Shown piece by piece: positions 38,275 through 49,199 of a stretch of DNA of 64,000 nt. Under the pieces are notes generated by a model, which was given only the letters and a program-made list of their open reading frames with translations, did not search any database and had not been told where the DNA came from. The stretch comes from Limonium bicolor (lineage: Eukaryota; Streptophyta; Magnoliopsida; Caryophyllales; Plumbaginaceae): the NCBI GenBank assembly GCA_023374045.1, contig CM041780.1, positions 172,551,339 to 172,615,338 on the forward strand, in the 5' to 3' direction. The stretch's first letter is position 1, and each line of letters opens with the position of its first letter. The translations under genes were made by a program, and so were the position numbers.

Positions 38275-39470
38275 GAAACCAAACTCCAACTGATCCACAC
38301 CTGTATTTAAGGATTTGATGATTTTCCCTTGCAATATTTCTTCTTAAAAGAAGTTGGTATGCCACAAGGGAGTGTATTGTCTTCTCAGTTGTGCTCATTA
38401 ATTTAGACCTGGCAATTTGGGTCACTCGGGTCGGATTCGGTTTCGGTCGGTTCGGGTCGGGTCAATTTTAGAAATTTAATATTCGGTTTGGTTCGGATCG
38501 AGTCGGGTTTATCTGGTTTAAATCTGATTCGGGTGACTTCGGTTTAGTTGATTTCGAGTTCGGGTTAGTCTTTGGGATATTAAGTTTTTTCGGGTTATGG
38601 GTCAATTCGGGTGACTTATTTAAGTTAGGTTTGGTTAACAAAAAATTTAAAGTGTGAATGTAAGTAACCATTGTAATTTGTATTGATTTTCATATTCGAC
38701 TTCAAATTCTGTTAATATAGTGTTAGTCTTGATCAAATTCAAGAGTACTATTATGTATTAGCTTGACATAATCTATTTTCATAATGAACAAACATTACAT
38801 AGCTCATAGATCAATAAGTGTCATGTATTTGATTGTAAAAAAATATTACTTACAAACCTTGACAGGTTCCACTAGTACCATTATGGTAACACTTTAAAAT
38901 ATCATTATGTATTTTTGGTTTCAAGATTATTGTTTATGTTGGAATAAATATATTTAGACTTTAACAAAGTATTCGGGTGAATTTGGCTCGGGTTACTTCG
39001 GATCAGATGAATTCAATTCGGGTGAGTTCAATTCGGGTGAGTTCGGGTTGTACCAAACTACAATTTATTTCGGTTTCGGTTCGGGACGGTTCGGATTTTC
39101 GGGTCACATTTTGGGCCACGCCATTCGGATAAAAATCAGGTTCGGATCGGGTTGAGTCAGGTCGGTTTTTCAGGTTCGGGTTACTTTTGCAAGGTCTCAT
39201 TATACTATGGTCATCTGAAAATTAATGTGACCACTCCCTTTCTTAAAGAGTGTGCAGTGCTGAAATAGAAAACTCTAGTGCTATTAGGGAAAACACTTTT
39301 GAATTTGAAGTCAATCAGGGTGGTTGACTTTTGCTGTCTGCTTTGGTATATTGATGATTTTCTCTTCCTATCAACATCCAAAAATCATGTAATCAACTTC
39401 TTCTCAATGCCCTAGAAAGGGTTTCACAAATACAATTGCCACACGAATAGAGCTAAGTTTTGCAAGAAGT
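38275..39470 (+). pseudogene. TERT: TERT (telomerase reverse transcriptase) pseudogene fragment, plus copy
   Basis: Translated pieces match the catalytic half of plant telomerase reverse transcriptase in the correct order. Motif B' reads G-M-P-Q-G-S-V-L-S-S-Q-L-C-S-L (38356-38400) and resumes after an inserted MITE with Y-Y-G-H-L. Motif C reads Y-I-D-D-F-L-F-L-S-T (39347-39376). Motif D reads G-F-H-K-Y-N-C-H-T-N-R-A-K-F-C (near 39419-39463). The L-C-S-L-Y-Y-G combination separates TERT from LINE or Ty RTs. An in-frame TAG after the B' region, a frameshift between motifs C and D and the MITE make it non-functional. Only about 370 bp of TERT sequence remain. A second copy lies inverted 110 bp downstream. 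Confidence 0.85.
38401..39195. mobile_element. hAT-like MITE inserted in the TERT fragment
   Basis: An insertion of about 795 bp is flanked by CTCATTA (38394-38400 and 39196-39202), with an eighth base that differs. Removing it with one repeat restores the TERT reading through C-S-L-Y-Y-G. Ends carry GACCTGGCAA and, inverted, GACCTTGCAA. Both margins are rich in TCGGGTTCGGGT-type sequence, as in the hAT-like MITE at 13307, while the middle is AT-rich. No transposase. Confidence 0.75.
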
Positions 39471-39578
39471 TTGGTAAGGGAAGTGGACTAATTCATGAGC
39501 AAACCCCTCCAACTAATAATTGAGATACCATTATCACTCACACTTAGTATTTTCTAATCAACCCCTGATGCAAAAACA
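39471..39578. other. Spacer between inverted TERT copies
   Basis: About 110 bp not shared by the two arms as an inverted pair. The sequence is unremarkable. Confidence 0.5.
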
Positions 39579-39884
39579 TACCAAACTTCTTGCAAAACTT
39601 AACTCTCTTCATGTGACAATTATATTCGTGAAACCCTCCTAGAGAAGAAACTGGTTATCTAGTTTTTAGATATTAATAGGAAGAGAAAATCATTAATAAA
39701 CCTAAGTAGCCGGCAAAAGTCGACCACCCTGTCTAGCTTCAAATTCAACAGTCAGGGAGTGATCACATTCCTTTCCAGATGACCCTTGTGGTATACTAAC
39801 TCCTTGCAAGAAGAAATATTACAAGGGAAATCATCAAATGCTTAAATACCATGCAAAACCCATTGGAGTTTGGCTATGTGAGGA
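39579..39884 (-). pseudogene. TERT: TERT pseudogene fragment, inverted second copy
   Basis: Reverse complement of the plus copy with substitutions. Shared blocks include TTTTGCAAGAAGTTTGGTA, TGATTTTCTCTTCCTAT, CAGGGTGGTYGACTTTTGC and CCACAAGGG. It lacks about 53 bp around motif B' (the stretch that hosts the MITE in the other copy), and motif C is degraded to I-N-D-F-L-F. The outer end, matching CCAAACTCCAA at 38275, lies within the probable 3' UTR of the Tubby-like gene. Confidence 0.75.
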
Positions 39885-40059
39885 ATCAGAAGCAAGGAGC
39901 TATAATACGTCACATAAGGGAGAGGGAAAGACCGTGAAAATTGATATGGAGGTTTGCTTTTACACCCTATACAAGCTCTATAATTACACAAGAGAACGAG
40001 CAGAATTATCGCAAAACCTTTTCTTTTTTGTCTCTCCAGCAAATGTTTGCTCTAGAGGT

Positions 40060-42260
40060 TTATATCGCACAACAGAGCTTTGAGTCGATAGAAGCCAGAC
40101 AAATGCAAAATGCTTGGTAGCCTGTCAACGGATATCTGCACCATGAAAACAGATTTTGTTCACCAATGAAACGAAAAGGATACATGTAAAACACGTTTTT
40201 ATTCAAATTGTAAAGAGCAAGTGAAGACCTGAAGTCCATTAGGTACATCGTTTTGGAAATCCTTCCCAACTGTAAAATTGTCGTCTGTTTTTCTTTCCCC
40301 TGTCTCTGAATTATTCAGATCATGAGAAAACTGATCATCTTTTTGTTTTTAACGTTCATCGTCCTCATTTTCATTGTTTATTTGTTAATAAAGCGAATTA
40401 TAGCAAAGCAAATCCAATATAGTATGGGATTCATGCTTACCTCCTCCATACATAGCTGCAAGTTCTTTACGGAACTTTGAATTCTAGGTCCGCCTTGTCC
40501 CCTGTCTCTGAAATTTAGCTCGTACTGCTTCGACGTCTACAAAACAGACACGTATCAGTTATCTACATGATGCCCTGCTTACTAATTTAATTAAAAACAT
40601 TCTACGCAAGAGCTCTGAATAGCAAGACATACACGTACACTGTTGTATTGAGGAGCTCTTGAGAATGCTTGGTACACATTCTCCATTTTCCCCTTACAAC
40701 CCTTTACAAGTCCCTTTGGCAGTTGTACCTGTGAGTGACATCTCTAACTAAGTTACAACGCTCACTTATCCAGCAGCGTTTCAAAGGTCACAAACTCCAA
40801 TATGCTTACCTGATTGCTGCTCGTTGTCTCCAAATTCTTTTTGTGTTTGGGAATCCAGGCTTTCATGCTCCTGTAGCTTCCGGTCCAAGTAGCTAAAGTA
40901 AATTTAAACCTGAAATTACATAACTCAGTTTTTATATACATCAGAAATACAACGCTTTTTCCTAAGAGGTACCAACTAGTTCAAGAAACTAATAGCAATG
41001 CAACCACTAACCAGTCATCTACCAACACCACAACTGCTAACCAAACCAATAACTGCTAAACCTAGTTCAAGAAGTCTAGGCATATAGGATCAAAAGTTGC
41101 TTACAGTAAGATCCCTTGAATTAAATCATTAGACTGCTCCATGGTACTGGTTGAACTTCCCTACCAAAACCCAGAACAGCAACAAGAAAGATCAATTCAG
41201 TTTGCCCACACCACAAAGAACCAGATGATAAAACAACTGTCCAAGAAATTCAACCTGATCACGGATATAATATCTTGAACCCATGAAGTTTGCTGTTACT
41301 GAACCAATGAAGCCATCATCCGAATTACACAACAGGCCTTTCATATTCCGAGCAACAACAAATTCTGATCTACCTCTCTTACGCTTGTGATAAGCCATGG
41401 CAAGTTTCCGATTTTGCCGTCCGTGCCCTTCCTGTGGCCACAATTTAATATGATAAGCAGAAGAAACAAACAATTACCCAAAAGCAATTAGCCCAGTATT
41501 TATATACTTAAAAGAAAGCTTACATAAGTGTACAGAGAGTAGATAGAACCACGTCCAAATCCTTGTGGAGTATTCTCTTTCACTATCATACATTTGCATC
41601 TTCCAATGTCCACAGGCAACGGTCTACGCAGCAAGGCTCTGAGATGACAACGGGTCCAAACAGTTTAGTAAGCTCCTCATAGAGTATAAACACTATAGGA
41701 AAGCTGAAGATATGATATAGAGAATCTATATAAAGTAAACCCAGAAGTCTGAAGATGAATGTACGAAAAAATACCAACCGGTTTGGTAATGTAGACCAGG
41801 AAGAGGCTGGGGCAGCTTCAGAATCCGAATGGACCCAAACGTTGCCGGAATTGGGGGTCTTTGAATCCAACTGCGGCGGGTCCAAATCCGTCGACCTAAA
41901 AGTGACATCGTTCTGCATACACAATTGAAGAGAAGTGGGCTTGAACATTCTGTCCTTTAAGTAAGATTTCCTATCTGGGAACAACTTCTCTGACTTGGGA
42001 TCAGATGGTGCAACATTCGGGACCAAATTCTCCTTTTCCGGAAGATCAACCTTTCCCGATTTAATAGTGTTTGGACAATCCTGGGTCTCCTCGTTGGTCA
42101 TTATTTCTTGGGAAAGATAGTTAACAAGAGGAGTCGTTTTGTTGAACGGGTTGCCTTCACTGCAGCTCCGACTGTGAGCTGGGTCAACGACAGGGTTCAC
42201 GTGGAGGGAGTTCAGTGAGTTTTGGCGAGCCATTAAAGGCTTTCTCTTCACTCCTGCCAT
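40060..42260 (-). CDS. Tubby-like protein (TULP8-like), 9 exons, 424 aa predicted
   Basis: Predicted exons on the minus strand: 42260-41779, 41638-41524, 41431-41255, 41160-41105, 40909-40810, 40728-40633, 40536-40441, 40305-40229, 40135-40060. All introns are GT-AG, and phases close to 1275 nt with TAA at 40060-40062. The first ~160 residues are polar and low in conservation. The remainder is a Tubby C-terminal domain: R-P-L-P-V-D-I-G-R-C, K-L-A-M-A-Y-H-K-R-K-R-G-R-S-E-F, W-T-G-S-Y-R-S-M, K-Q-Y-E-L-N-F-R-D-R-G, R-I-Q-S-S-V-K-N, and the terminal G-Y-Q-A-F-C-I-C-L-A-S-I-D-S-K-L-C-C. No F-box is visible, as in Arabidopsis TLP8, my best match by memory. Tubby domains bind phosphoinositides in animals; a plant role here is not established. 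Least certain is the exon 4/5 junction (acceptor at 40910), where the local protein sequence is weakly conserved. A TTTAAATA box lies near 42345-42352. Confidence 0.85.
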
Positions 42261-43611
42261 ATCACTTGACAAGTGAAATTGGGAGTGTTGTGGGGGTTGG
42301 TTTGGAAAGGAAAGTAGAACGCTTGGCGGAATTGGAGATTTCCTTATTTAAACGGTGGGGTTGCATTCAATGAAGCCGACTGATACAGAGATTTTTCTGG
42401 GCATTTTGCGAGGAGTGTACTGTTTTTGGAAGTTTGGAGGTTTGAATTTACTCGAGTCTGCAAGTTGTTGGAGAAGCCAGAAAATTAACTTTTTATCAGA
42501 AGTGGACAGAATCTGGGGGCGGCCAATGAGTATCGTCCTCCCTTGAGAAATGGTAGACAGGACCCACCACAAAACCGTACTCCCGGTAAGAGAGTTTGAA
42601 TTTGAAATGGGCATTGAAGAACGTGAGAATTGGGTGCTGTGAGCAATGTGAACTGCGGGGTTAGGAATCGAAAATTTGTTTTACTTGCGGACCATATGCT
42701 TACAAAACTGTAACGGTTATTGCACATAATGACGTCTTAATAATTCCGTAGGACCTAGTATATAAAACAATTCATAAATGTGAATAGCACAAATAAATTA
42801 TGATTTCATTATTGTTATTCTTAAAATTGACTGAATATATCTAAAACAGTAACATAGATAATTAAAATACAGTATCATAAAATATTTTCTACAAATAGTT
42901 ATGTTTCATCATTTTTTGAAATAAAATTATCAACCATATCTTCTTATGTGCTTAGTTGCAAAATTGTTCTTAATTTGTTATGATTAATTCATCAAGTTTT
43001 TTTGGAACATTATGGAACTACAATAAAGAAAAAAAACAATTAGTTATGAGTCAAAAAACTAAATGAACCGTAAAATCAAATAACCAAAAAACTAAATATT
43101 GACAAGTAAATCTAAGGTATTAGTCAAGCAATAACCTAACATAGACGATAAATTAAAAAAAACTGATACAAATTATTTTATCTATATCAACAAATAATCC
43201 AAGCATACAAATTGGTTAGACAAAAACAGTTACTTGAATTACATACATTAAATGGAAATTAACTGTTATTTTATAATCATCTCAGGTGATTGATGAGGTT
43301 TACCCCCTGTTAAATCAGTGTTGAATTAATAATACAAGATTAATAACTACAGGACAACGATCACAAAAACACGCTATTGGAACTTCCTGGAAATAAAATT
43401 TGAAATTGAGTCTCTAAATATGGTTCCGTTTATATATGCAGATTAGGGATGAACACCTTGTTATTGTAATGGTTATGTAGTTCTTATGTGATGATCTAGT
43501 TTTCTAGGGCTAAGCATCGGCTAGCTACTCACTAAACATACTAATGGGATTTGGTTGCAAATAGTAGTTGTCTTAGTTTGATCTGCTTCTATTTTAGGTC
43601 TTGTTTGATGT
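42261..43611. other. Promoter side of the Tubby-like gene and AT-rich intergenic DNA
   Basis: The first ~450 bp presumably hold the promoter and 5' UTR of the minus-strand gene. 42730-43611 is AT-rich without supported features. Open frames at 42348-42727 have no family resemblance and lie opposite or upstream of the gene. Confidence 0.4.
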
Positions 43612-43715
43612 TGTAACACCCCTAGTCATAAACCTGTAACAAACATCGCGAGTCGTGGCAAAATAAATAACGTCGCAGCGGAAAATAAAACTACCTAACA
43701 TTGGTGTTACACGCC

Positions 43716-43737
43716 GCTACTCACCCTTGTGAGCAAC
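43716..43737 (-). other. Conserved hairpin, chromovirus 3' LTR
   Basis: On the minus strand, stem GTTGCTCAC with GTGAGTAGC (two G-U wobbles) closes loop AAGG and is followed by GGCGTGTAACACC. Same as 55186-55207. Confidence 0.65.
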
Positions 43738-46700
43738 AAGGCAACCAAACTCTTTCCATCAACTAATCAACGCTGTGATGAAGAGATACTGAGCACCCTG
43801 ATTATTACAAACCAAATCCAAACTAAATGAGCAGCTAACGAAATACAACAATCTCCAAAAATAGAGTACATAACAAACGACAGGTGTTTATTAAAACACA
43901 GCTGCTACCCTGTTTCCCGCACTCCGGCTTGTGTATTCTTCAATGACCTGAAATGTTTGGCCCAATGAAGGGCTCAGCAAACTATGCTGGTATGCTAAAT
44001 GTAGTCCTAAGTCATCTAGATTTCCTTAAGTCGTTTTAGCCATCTTGATATTAGATTCATTACAGATAATCCAGTTTACAAGAATAACAGAAATATTGTA
44101 AACACTGAGCAATCACATAGCAATTCACCTGCAACATATAGCGTATAATAATACACATCAAACAATAATCAACACCCGACAAGATATAAGTATTTAACAA
44201 TTGTACTTGTTAGTAGGTCACATGACCCTTAATAACCTGTGAAAACTGACATTATGTCCACTGGGTTCCAAAGGAACCGTTACCAGCTGACCTTATGGCC
44301 CTGGATAAATATTGACCGATCCGGTCGAAACTGTGCACCAACGGTAGTGCATTCCGCCATCCCCGAATGTGGCTGATGGATTTCCTTTGAGTGACTCCCC
44401 ATTGAAGTCTCTTGTAGTGATCACAATGCACAACCAGAAAGTCGAAACAATCCGGATTCCTCTCTTTATAAGTTAGCCCTTTTTGTCAGTGACATAATAA
44501 CCAATATTTGAAATAAGACTTTAACAATAGACCCTTGTTAGGTTCAATAATACCTAAAGGTCAGTTAGTCTCTTTTTTTCAGTTTAGATGTATAAACTTA
44601 GTCATAAGCCATTCTCGTATAAAATACAGCGCAACAGTTTAAACAATACCACATACAATACTATTCACATAAAATCATAGATATCGTTCTTAAGCATTTA
44701 AACACATAATGTCTGGACCTTAGGATAATCCTTAGGACATTCAGACCACACAATTAACATACCGTTCACCGGGAAATCGCTAGCTTGACAAGTCCTGCTC
44801 TAGTAATTCTTTCTCGTACACTGTTGTTCATACATGCAATAACGTGTATTATTAATATTACCGTCTACTAAATATTACAGTACAGTCACCATAGGGTTTA
44901 TTCTCGTTGTAAATCAACTCCGTATGTTATTTATTTGCCCCTGTTATTTTAACAGTGGTTCTAGAAAACCTATCGGTTCATCATTTTATGTGAAGTTCAC
45001 ATGTGATAATGAATTTCCTTTATACAATATAACTTTATCTCATTAATTAAACACTCATGATTACTTTCACTTATCATTTATATCTTATCATTTAGTTATT
45101 CATGTTATAACCAATTTATTTTATAAACTTTATATTATATTTCATAATATGCCATAATACATTATATTACATAATCTTAATGCTTTTCCTTATTAAATTA
45201 CAAAACCACCACAATAATTTAGTATTTATATCTTGTACCCAACAACTTTTATAAATTATCAAATAACCATATAACTTCTATAATCTACTAATTAACCACA
45301 CAACTTTCGGTAATTACATTTTGTACCCATTAATTTCCGAAAATCACTATATATTTATTTATAGTCTCGTTTTTTGCAAACACTTTTCCTTATTCACAAT
45401 TTAACCCTTAAACTTTACATAAGTTACATATTAACTTATAAACTATAGTTTTAATATTTAATTTTTCTTAAATACCAAACATACCCTTATATTTTCGCAA
45501 ATTACATAACCACCCCAATTTAAATTCGGTTTTCACTCTATATTTCCATAAATTACATTTTCACCCCAAAACTTTTATAAACTTAATATTTTATGTCATA
45601 AATCATTTTAACCCAAAGTTTTTGGTCAACACTTTGACCAAAACTTAATTTCTTAATTAATACTTCAATATACCCATAAAATCATTTATATTCTCGGTAA
45701 AACCTTAAATTTCCCAATAATTACAAAATAGTCCCAAAACTTTATTAAATGTTATTCTCAACACTTAAACACTTATTTAAATTCACCAAAATTCATAATA
45801 TTAATTCCTACCTTATATTATACCATAAATACACCAAATAATTCCTTATATTCTCGAAAATCTATATTTGTACTCTAAACTTTTCAAAATTGCATTTTAA
45901 CCACATAACTTATTAAAACAGCCATTTAAATACTTGTAGTTATTTTTAATGTTCCAAAAATTAATAAAATAAGTTAATACACTTATATGTATTTCAAAAT
46001 TCACCAAACCCCACATAATGCTCTCGGCATTAATTAAACTATACTATATGATTTTAAAACTTGTTTTAAACTTTATAATATGTATATATAAATGTTTATA
46101 AGCCATATAACACTTCTAAAAATTATGCTAATGACTTAGAATGATTATAAACTAAAAATAGAACATAAAATTCCGAGACCTTTCGGTTTGAATAAATATG
46201 TAACATAATTAATTTTTATGACCTAAACATATACCTTAAGGTAATAATCTTACCTTATATGTTATAAATTATTTCCTTGACAATATAACCTATAGTTTTT
46301 CGGTCTTAAATTATTTAAAGGTTATACAAAGTTTTTATACCAAAGTTTGAAGCTTAAATCAAACTTAAACTTAATAAACCTTATTTATATAAACTTACCC
46401 TTAAATCAAGACAATACTTGTACTTGATTTTTCCTTGAATTTCCAAGCTCCTCAAATGCTAGATTGATGTAGAGAATTCGAACTCCTTGTACATATATAG
46501 GAGATCTGTTTGTTAGACTTCTAACAAGAGTTTATAAATAATATTTGTAATAATTTTACAAGGGTTTACCTTAGGAATTTATCAAGGTATTTTTGATACA
46601 CCTTGAGATGATTGTAGATCCAAGTCTTCTTCATGAAATAATGAAGAGAGTATGGATTTAGAAGGTAAAATTTTCGAACATATAGGAGTAGTTTGTTTAG

Positions 46701-47269
46701 AGTTTTCAAACATGAAAATACCTTAGATTAACCTTGATTACTCCTTGAATTGATGTTGAATCAAGACAACTCCTTGGAGAACAAATTGTTGGCGATTTCC
46801 TTAGAGATTGCTAGGATTATTCTTGCTCCAAGACTTGATAGAATTAACTAGGAAATTACATTAAAATGGTGTTAGGAATTATTACACCATTAATAGAATT
46901 TATTAGCATTTAGGAATTAAATTAGGAATTGAAGAAAAGAGCAAAGAGAGAGCTTAGAATTGAAGGCTTACCAACCGTGAATGAAGGCAAGGAGAAGAGT
47001 TTGCCATTCACGTATGTTTTTAAGGTAAACCTTAGATTACTTTTGTATTATTATCTTATGCATCATTATATTTATTTAATTACCAAATTGTTACATAGTT
47101 TAATCACAATCATTTCCTAGCTATCTTAGATTTACGGCTGGGTGGGAAAATAATTGAGTTAGGCCATTTTAATTATGCATGTCAATTGGCTAAAAGGAAT
47201 GGTCCTAGTTAAATTTGAGTTCTTAATTCCATTAGACTTTATCTTAGGATGTATTAGTTTGTTTAATAT

Positions 47270-47820
47270 CTATCTTGTTTAATCTTGCAGAAGTGCAATC
47301 GGAAATGATGGAGCACATCATACGGCACTACTTCCATGTTGGCTACGGTAATGGTGTTGTTAGGTAGTTAGATTTGTTTGTTAAATTGGTAACTAACACT
47401 GACCTTTGCTTTGTTCATGCAGGCACACGTAATGGAGCTAGCATTGTCAAATTGTTTAGTTAATTATTGTGCACTAATCTGTTTATTTGGTGCAGGTGTA
47501 CGGCTGGACTGAAGCAACCAGAAGCTCCAGCTACACTAGCCTCTCGTAATGGAGCATTAGAGTATTAGTTTTGTGTTGTTAATTCACTAATGACTTTTAT
47601 TTATCTTATCTTTGCAGGTACTGGTGTTCGTAGCTGCTGGAGTAAATGGAAGCTCCATATTGCTGATCCTCACGTCAATGGAGCTCCAATATGTGTTAAT
47701 TATTTTGTTTTATCATTAGGCTTTATTCTTAGTTTATATATTAACTTGTTTAGTTTTGTTAATTGTCTATTATTGCAGGTAACCGTAGGTGACAGCTCCA
47801 AACTATTGTTATGTTGATAT
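47270..47820 (-). repeat. Tandem repeat inside chromovirus LTR (3' copy)
   Basis: About five degenerate units of 70-160 bp each carry TTGCAGG or TGCAGG (near 47288, 47421, 47494, 47616, 47776), a segment with AATGGAGC/AATGGAGCT, and a TTTAGTT/TTAATT-rich tail. An almost identical array lies at 58735-59285 in the other LTR. Confidence 0.6.
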
Positions 47821-48687
47821 CATATTAATTAATTTAGGTAGTAATGAGTCATCATGTAAAATGACATGTTTTTGAAATAAAACTAGCCAAATATGGCCTT
47901 AAAATTCGCCCAACATGGGAATAAATTGAGACTGATTTTTCATTTGATTTTTGTTGAATTATATTGTGCTAAGACCATACTAATATGTGTAATAGTTTCT
48001 AGCATTTAATTGATACATTTTTATTATGGAAAAAGATGAAAGTTTTAAGGTAAAAATGCTGATTTTAGGTACCCTTTTGTCCTAAAAATCGTCCCCATTT
48101 ATTCTATGAGTTTAGTACTGCCACTACTTGATTTAGATGGTCATTTGATCCACATTTAAGTTTATCAGCTCGTGGCTCCTCAAACACTTCGAGACATTTG
48201 CGTAAAACGCATTTTTGTGACACCCGAAGGTGCGTTTTTGTGCTTTAAGAATTTTCTAAGAAATAATCAGTCGCTATGTGTTTCAAGTGTTCATTTACAT
48301 TGTTTATAGTCAATAATAATATGTTAAGGTGTTATTATGCATTTAGAATGAGGCGTAATGCTTTACTTTATTTAATAAGGTATTTCCGGGACTTTCGGGC
48401 CTCAAGGGGCCTTTAAGAGAATTCCCGGGTATCTAGTATTTTTACTCAGTCCCAACTGAGGACTTGTGTTCCAAAGGTCTATAATGATCCTTGGTTGACT
48501 TTATATGATTTTTAGCTTATATAATTTATTTACTTAAGGTCGGGCTTAAACGCACGTTTTTGACCTTAAGGAGTTTTAATGCGTTCTCAACGCCTGAGTG
48601 TTTATATACTCTCTTTAGGGTTTAATAATCCCCTAAATAATACATATTTATTATAATTTAATTATTTAAATGTCAGGGGTATTTCAG

Positions 48688-48704
48688 TCTACCCCCCTTA
48701 AAAG
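48688..48704 (-). other. Terminal polypurine tract of the chromovirus
   Basis: On the minus strand, CTTTTAAGGGGGGTAGA abuts the 3' LTR. Identical in sequence to the LARD PPT at 28869-28885, with a similar GGACGAAG upstream flank. Confidence 0.9.
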
Positions 48705-48870
48705 GACTTCGTCCCGAAGTCATAACTTATACATCCTATGGAATCAAGTTCCTCATATCTATCCCTTGTACGCAATTTGAATATACATATGTCCAACGTA
48801 TCACAGTATAAATGGTTTAATAATTGTAAAGCAACAAGTGCCCATACTTCCTAGCTATCCCACAAGGTCC

Positions 48871-48945
48871 TCACTGCACAAGTGCAATACCAAATCCTCA
48901 GTCCTACAGAGTGCAGAGGCGTAAACCCTTGGCAGTAATTCCCTT
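48871..48945 (-). other. Conserved non-coding block shared with the LARD
   Basis: Matches LARD 26841-26915. Here it lies between the two polypurine tracts; in the LARD it lies upstream of both. Confidence 0.7.
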
Positions 48946-49145
48946 GTGTGATTGCAGTAAGAATGAACATATCATAAAGTAAATAAACCATTCATCCAAG
49001 TGTCACATAGGACACACCAACACCAATTTTTTACATAGAATGCAACCAATATTCATACAAACAATTGCACACATGCGCAACAACCAATCGAACAACCAAG
49101 TACAAACCAAATATAGACTGCAGACATGCAAGTCACATGTGGTGC

Positions 49146-49162
49146 TCTACCCCCCTTAAAAA
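49146..49162 (-). other. Internal polypurine tract copy of the chromovirus
   Basis: On the minus strand, TTTTTAAGGGGGGTAGA lies 38 bp after the ancestral pol stop and about 440 bp before the terminal PPT. The upstream flank TACGTGGGCGTAA equals that of the LARD internal PPT. Confidence 0.8.
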
Positions 49163-49199
49163 GGGTTACGCCCACGTACCCCCACAAGTATACACAAAG

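Larger units (their letters stand above)
43612..48686 (-). repeat. Chromovirus 3' LTR
   Basis: Downstream LTR in the element's orientation. It contains the conserved hairpin (43716-43737), the U5-like module (about 43920-43990), a tandem array (47270-47820) and a TATATAAA box (48601-48608) only about 80 bp from the LTR 5' edge. No coding region is supported; the identical 63- and 75-codon frames in both LTRs follow from LTR duplication. Confidence 0.93.

Noticed and set aside
38353..39470. LINE or Ty reverse transcriptase fragment
   Set aside because: The L-C-S-L-Y-Y-G-H and Y-I-D-D-F-L-F-L-S-T motifs with the following G-F-H-K-Y-N-C are characteristic of TERT rather than of LINE or LTR enzymes.
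46929..47817. 63- and 75-codon frames repeated at 58395 and 59055
   Set aside because: Identical because they sit in the two LTRs of one element; no codon-level conservation against the older LTR was seen.
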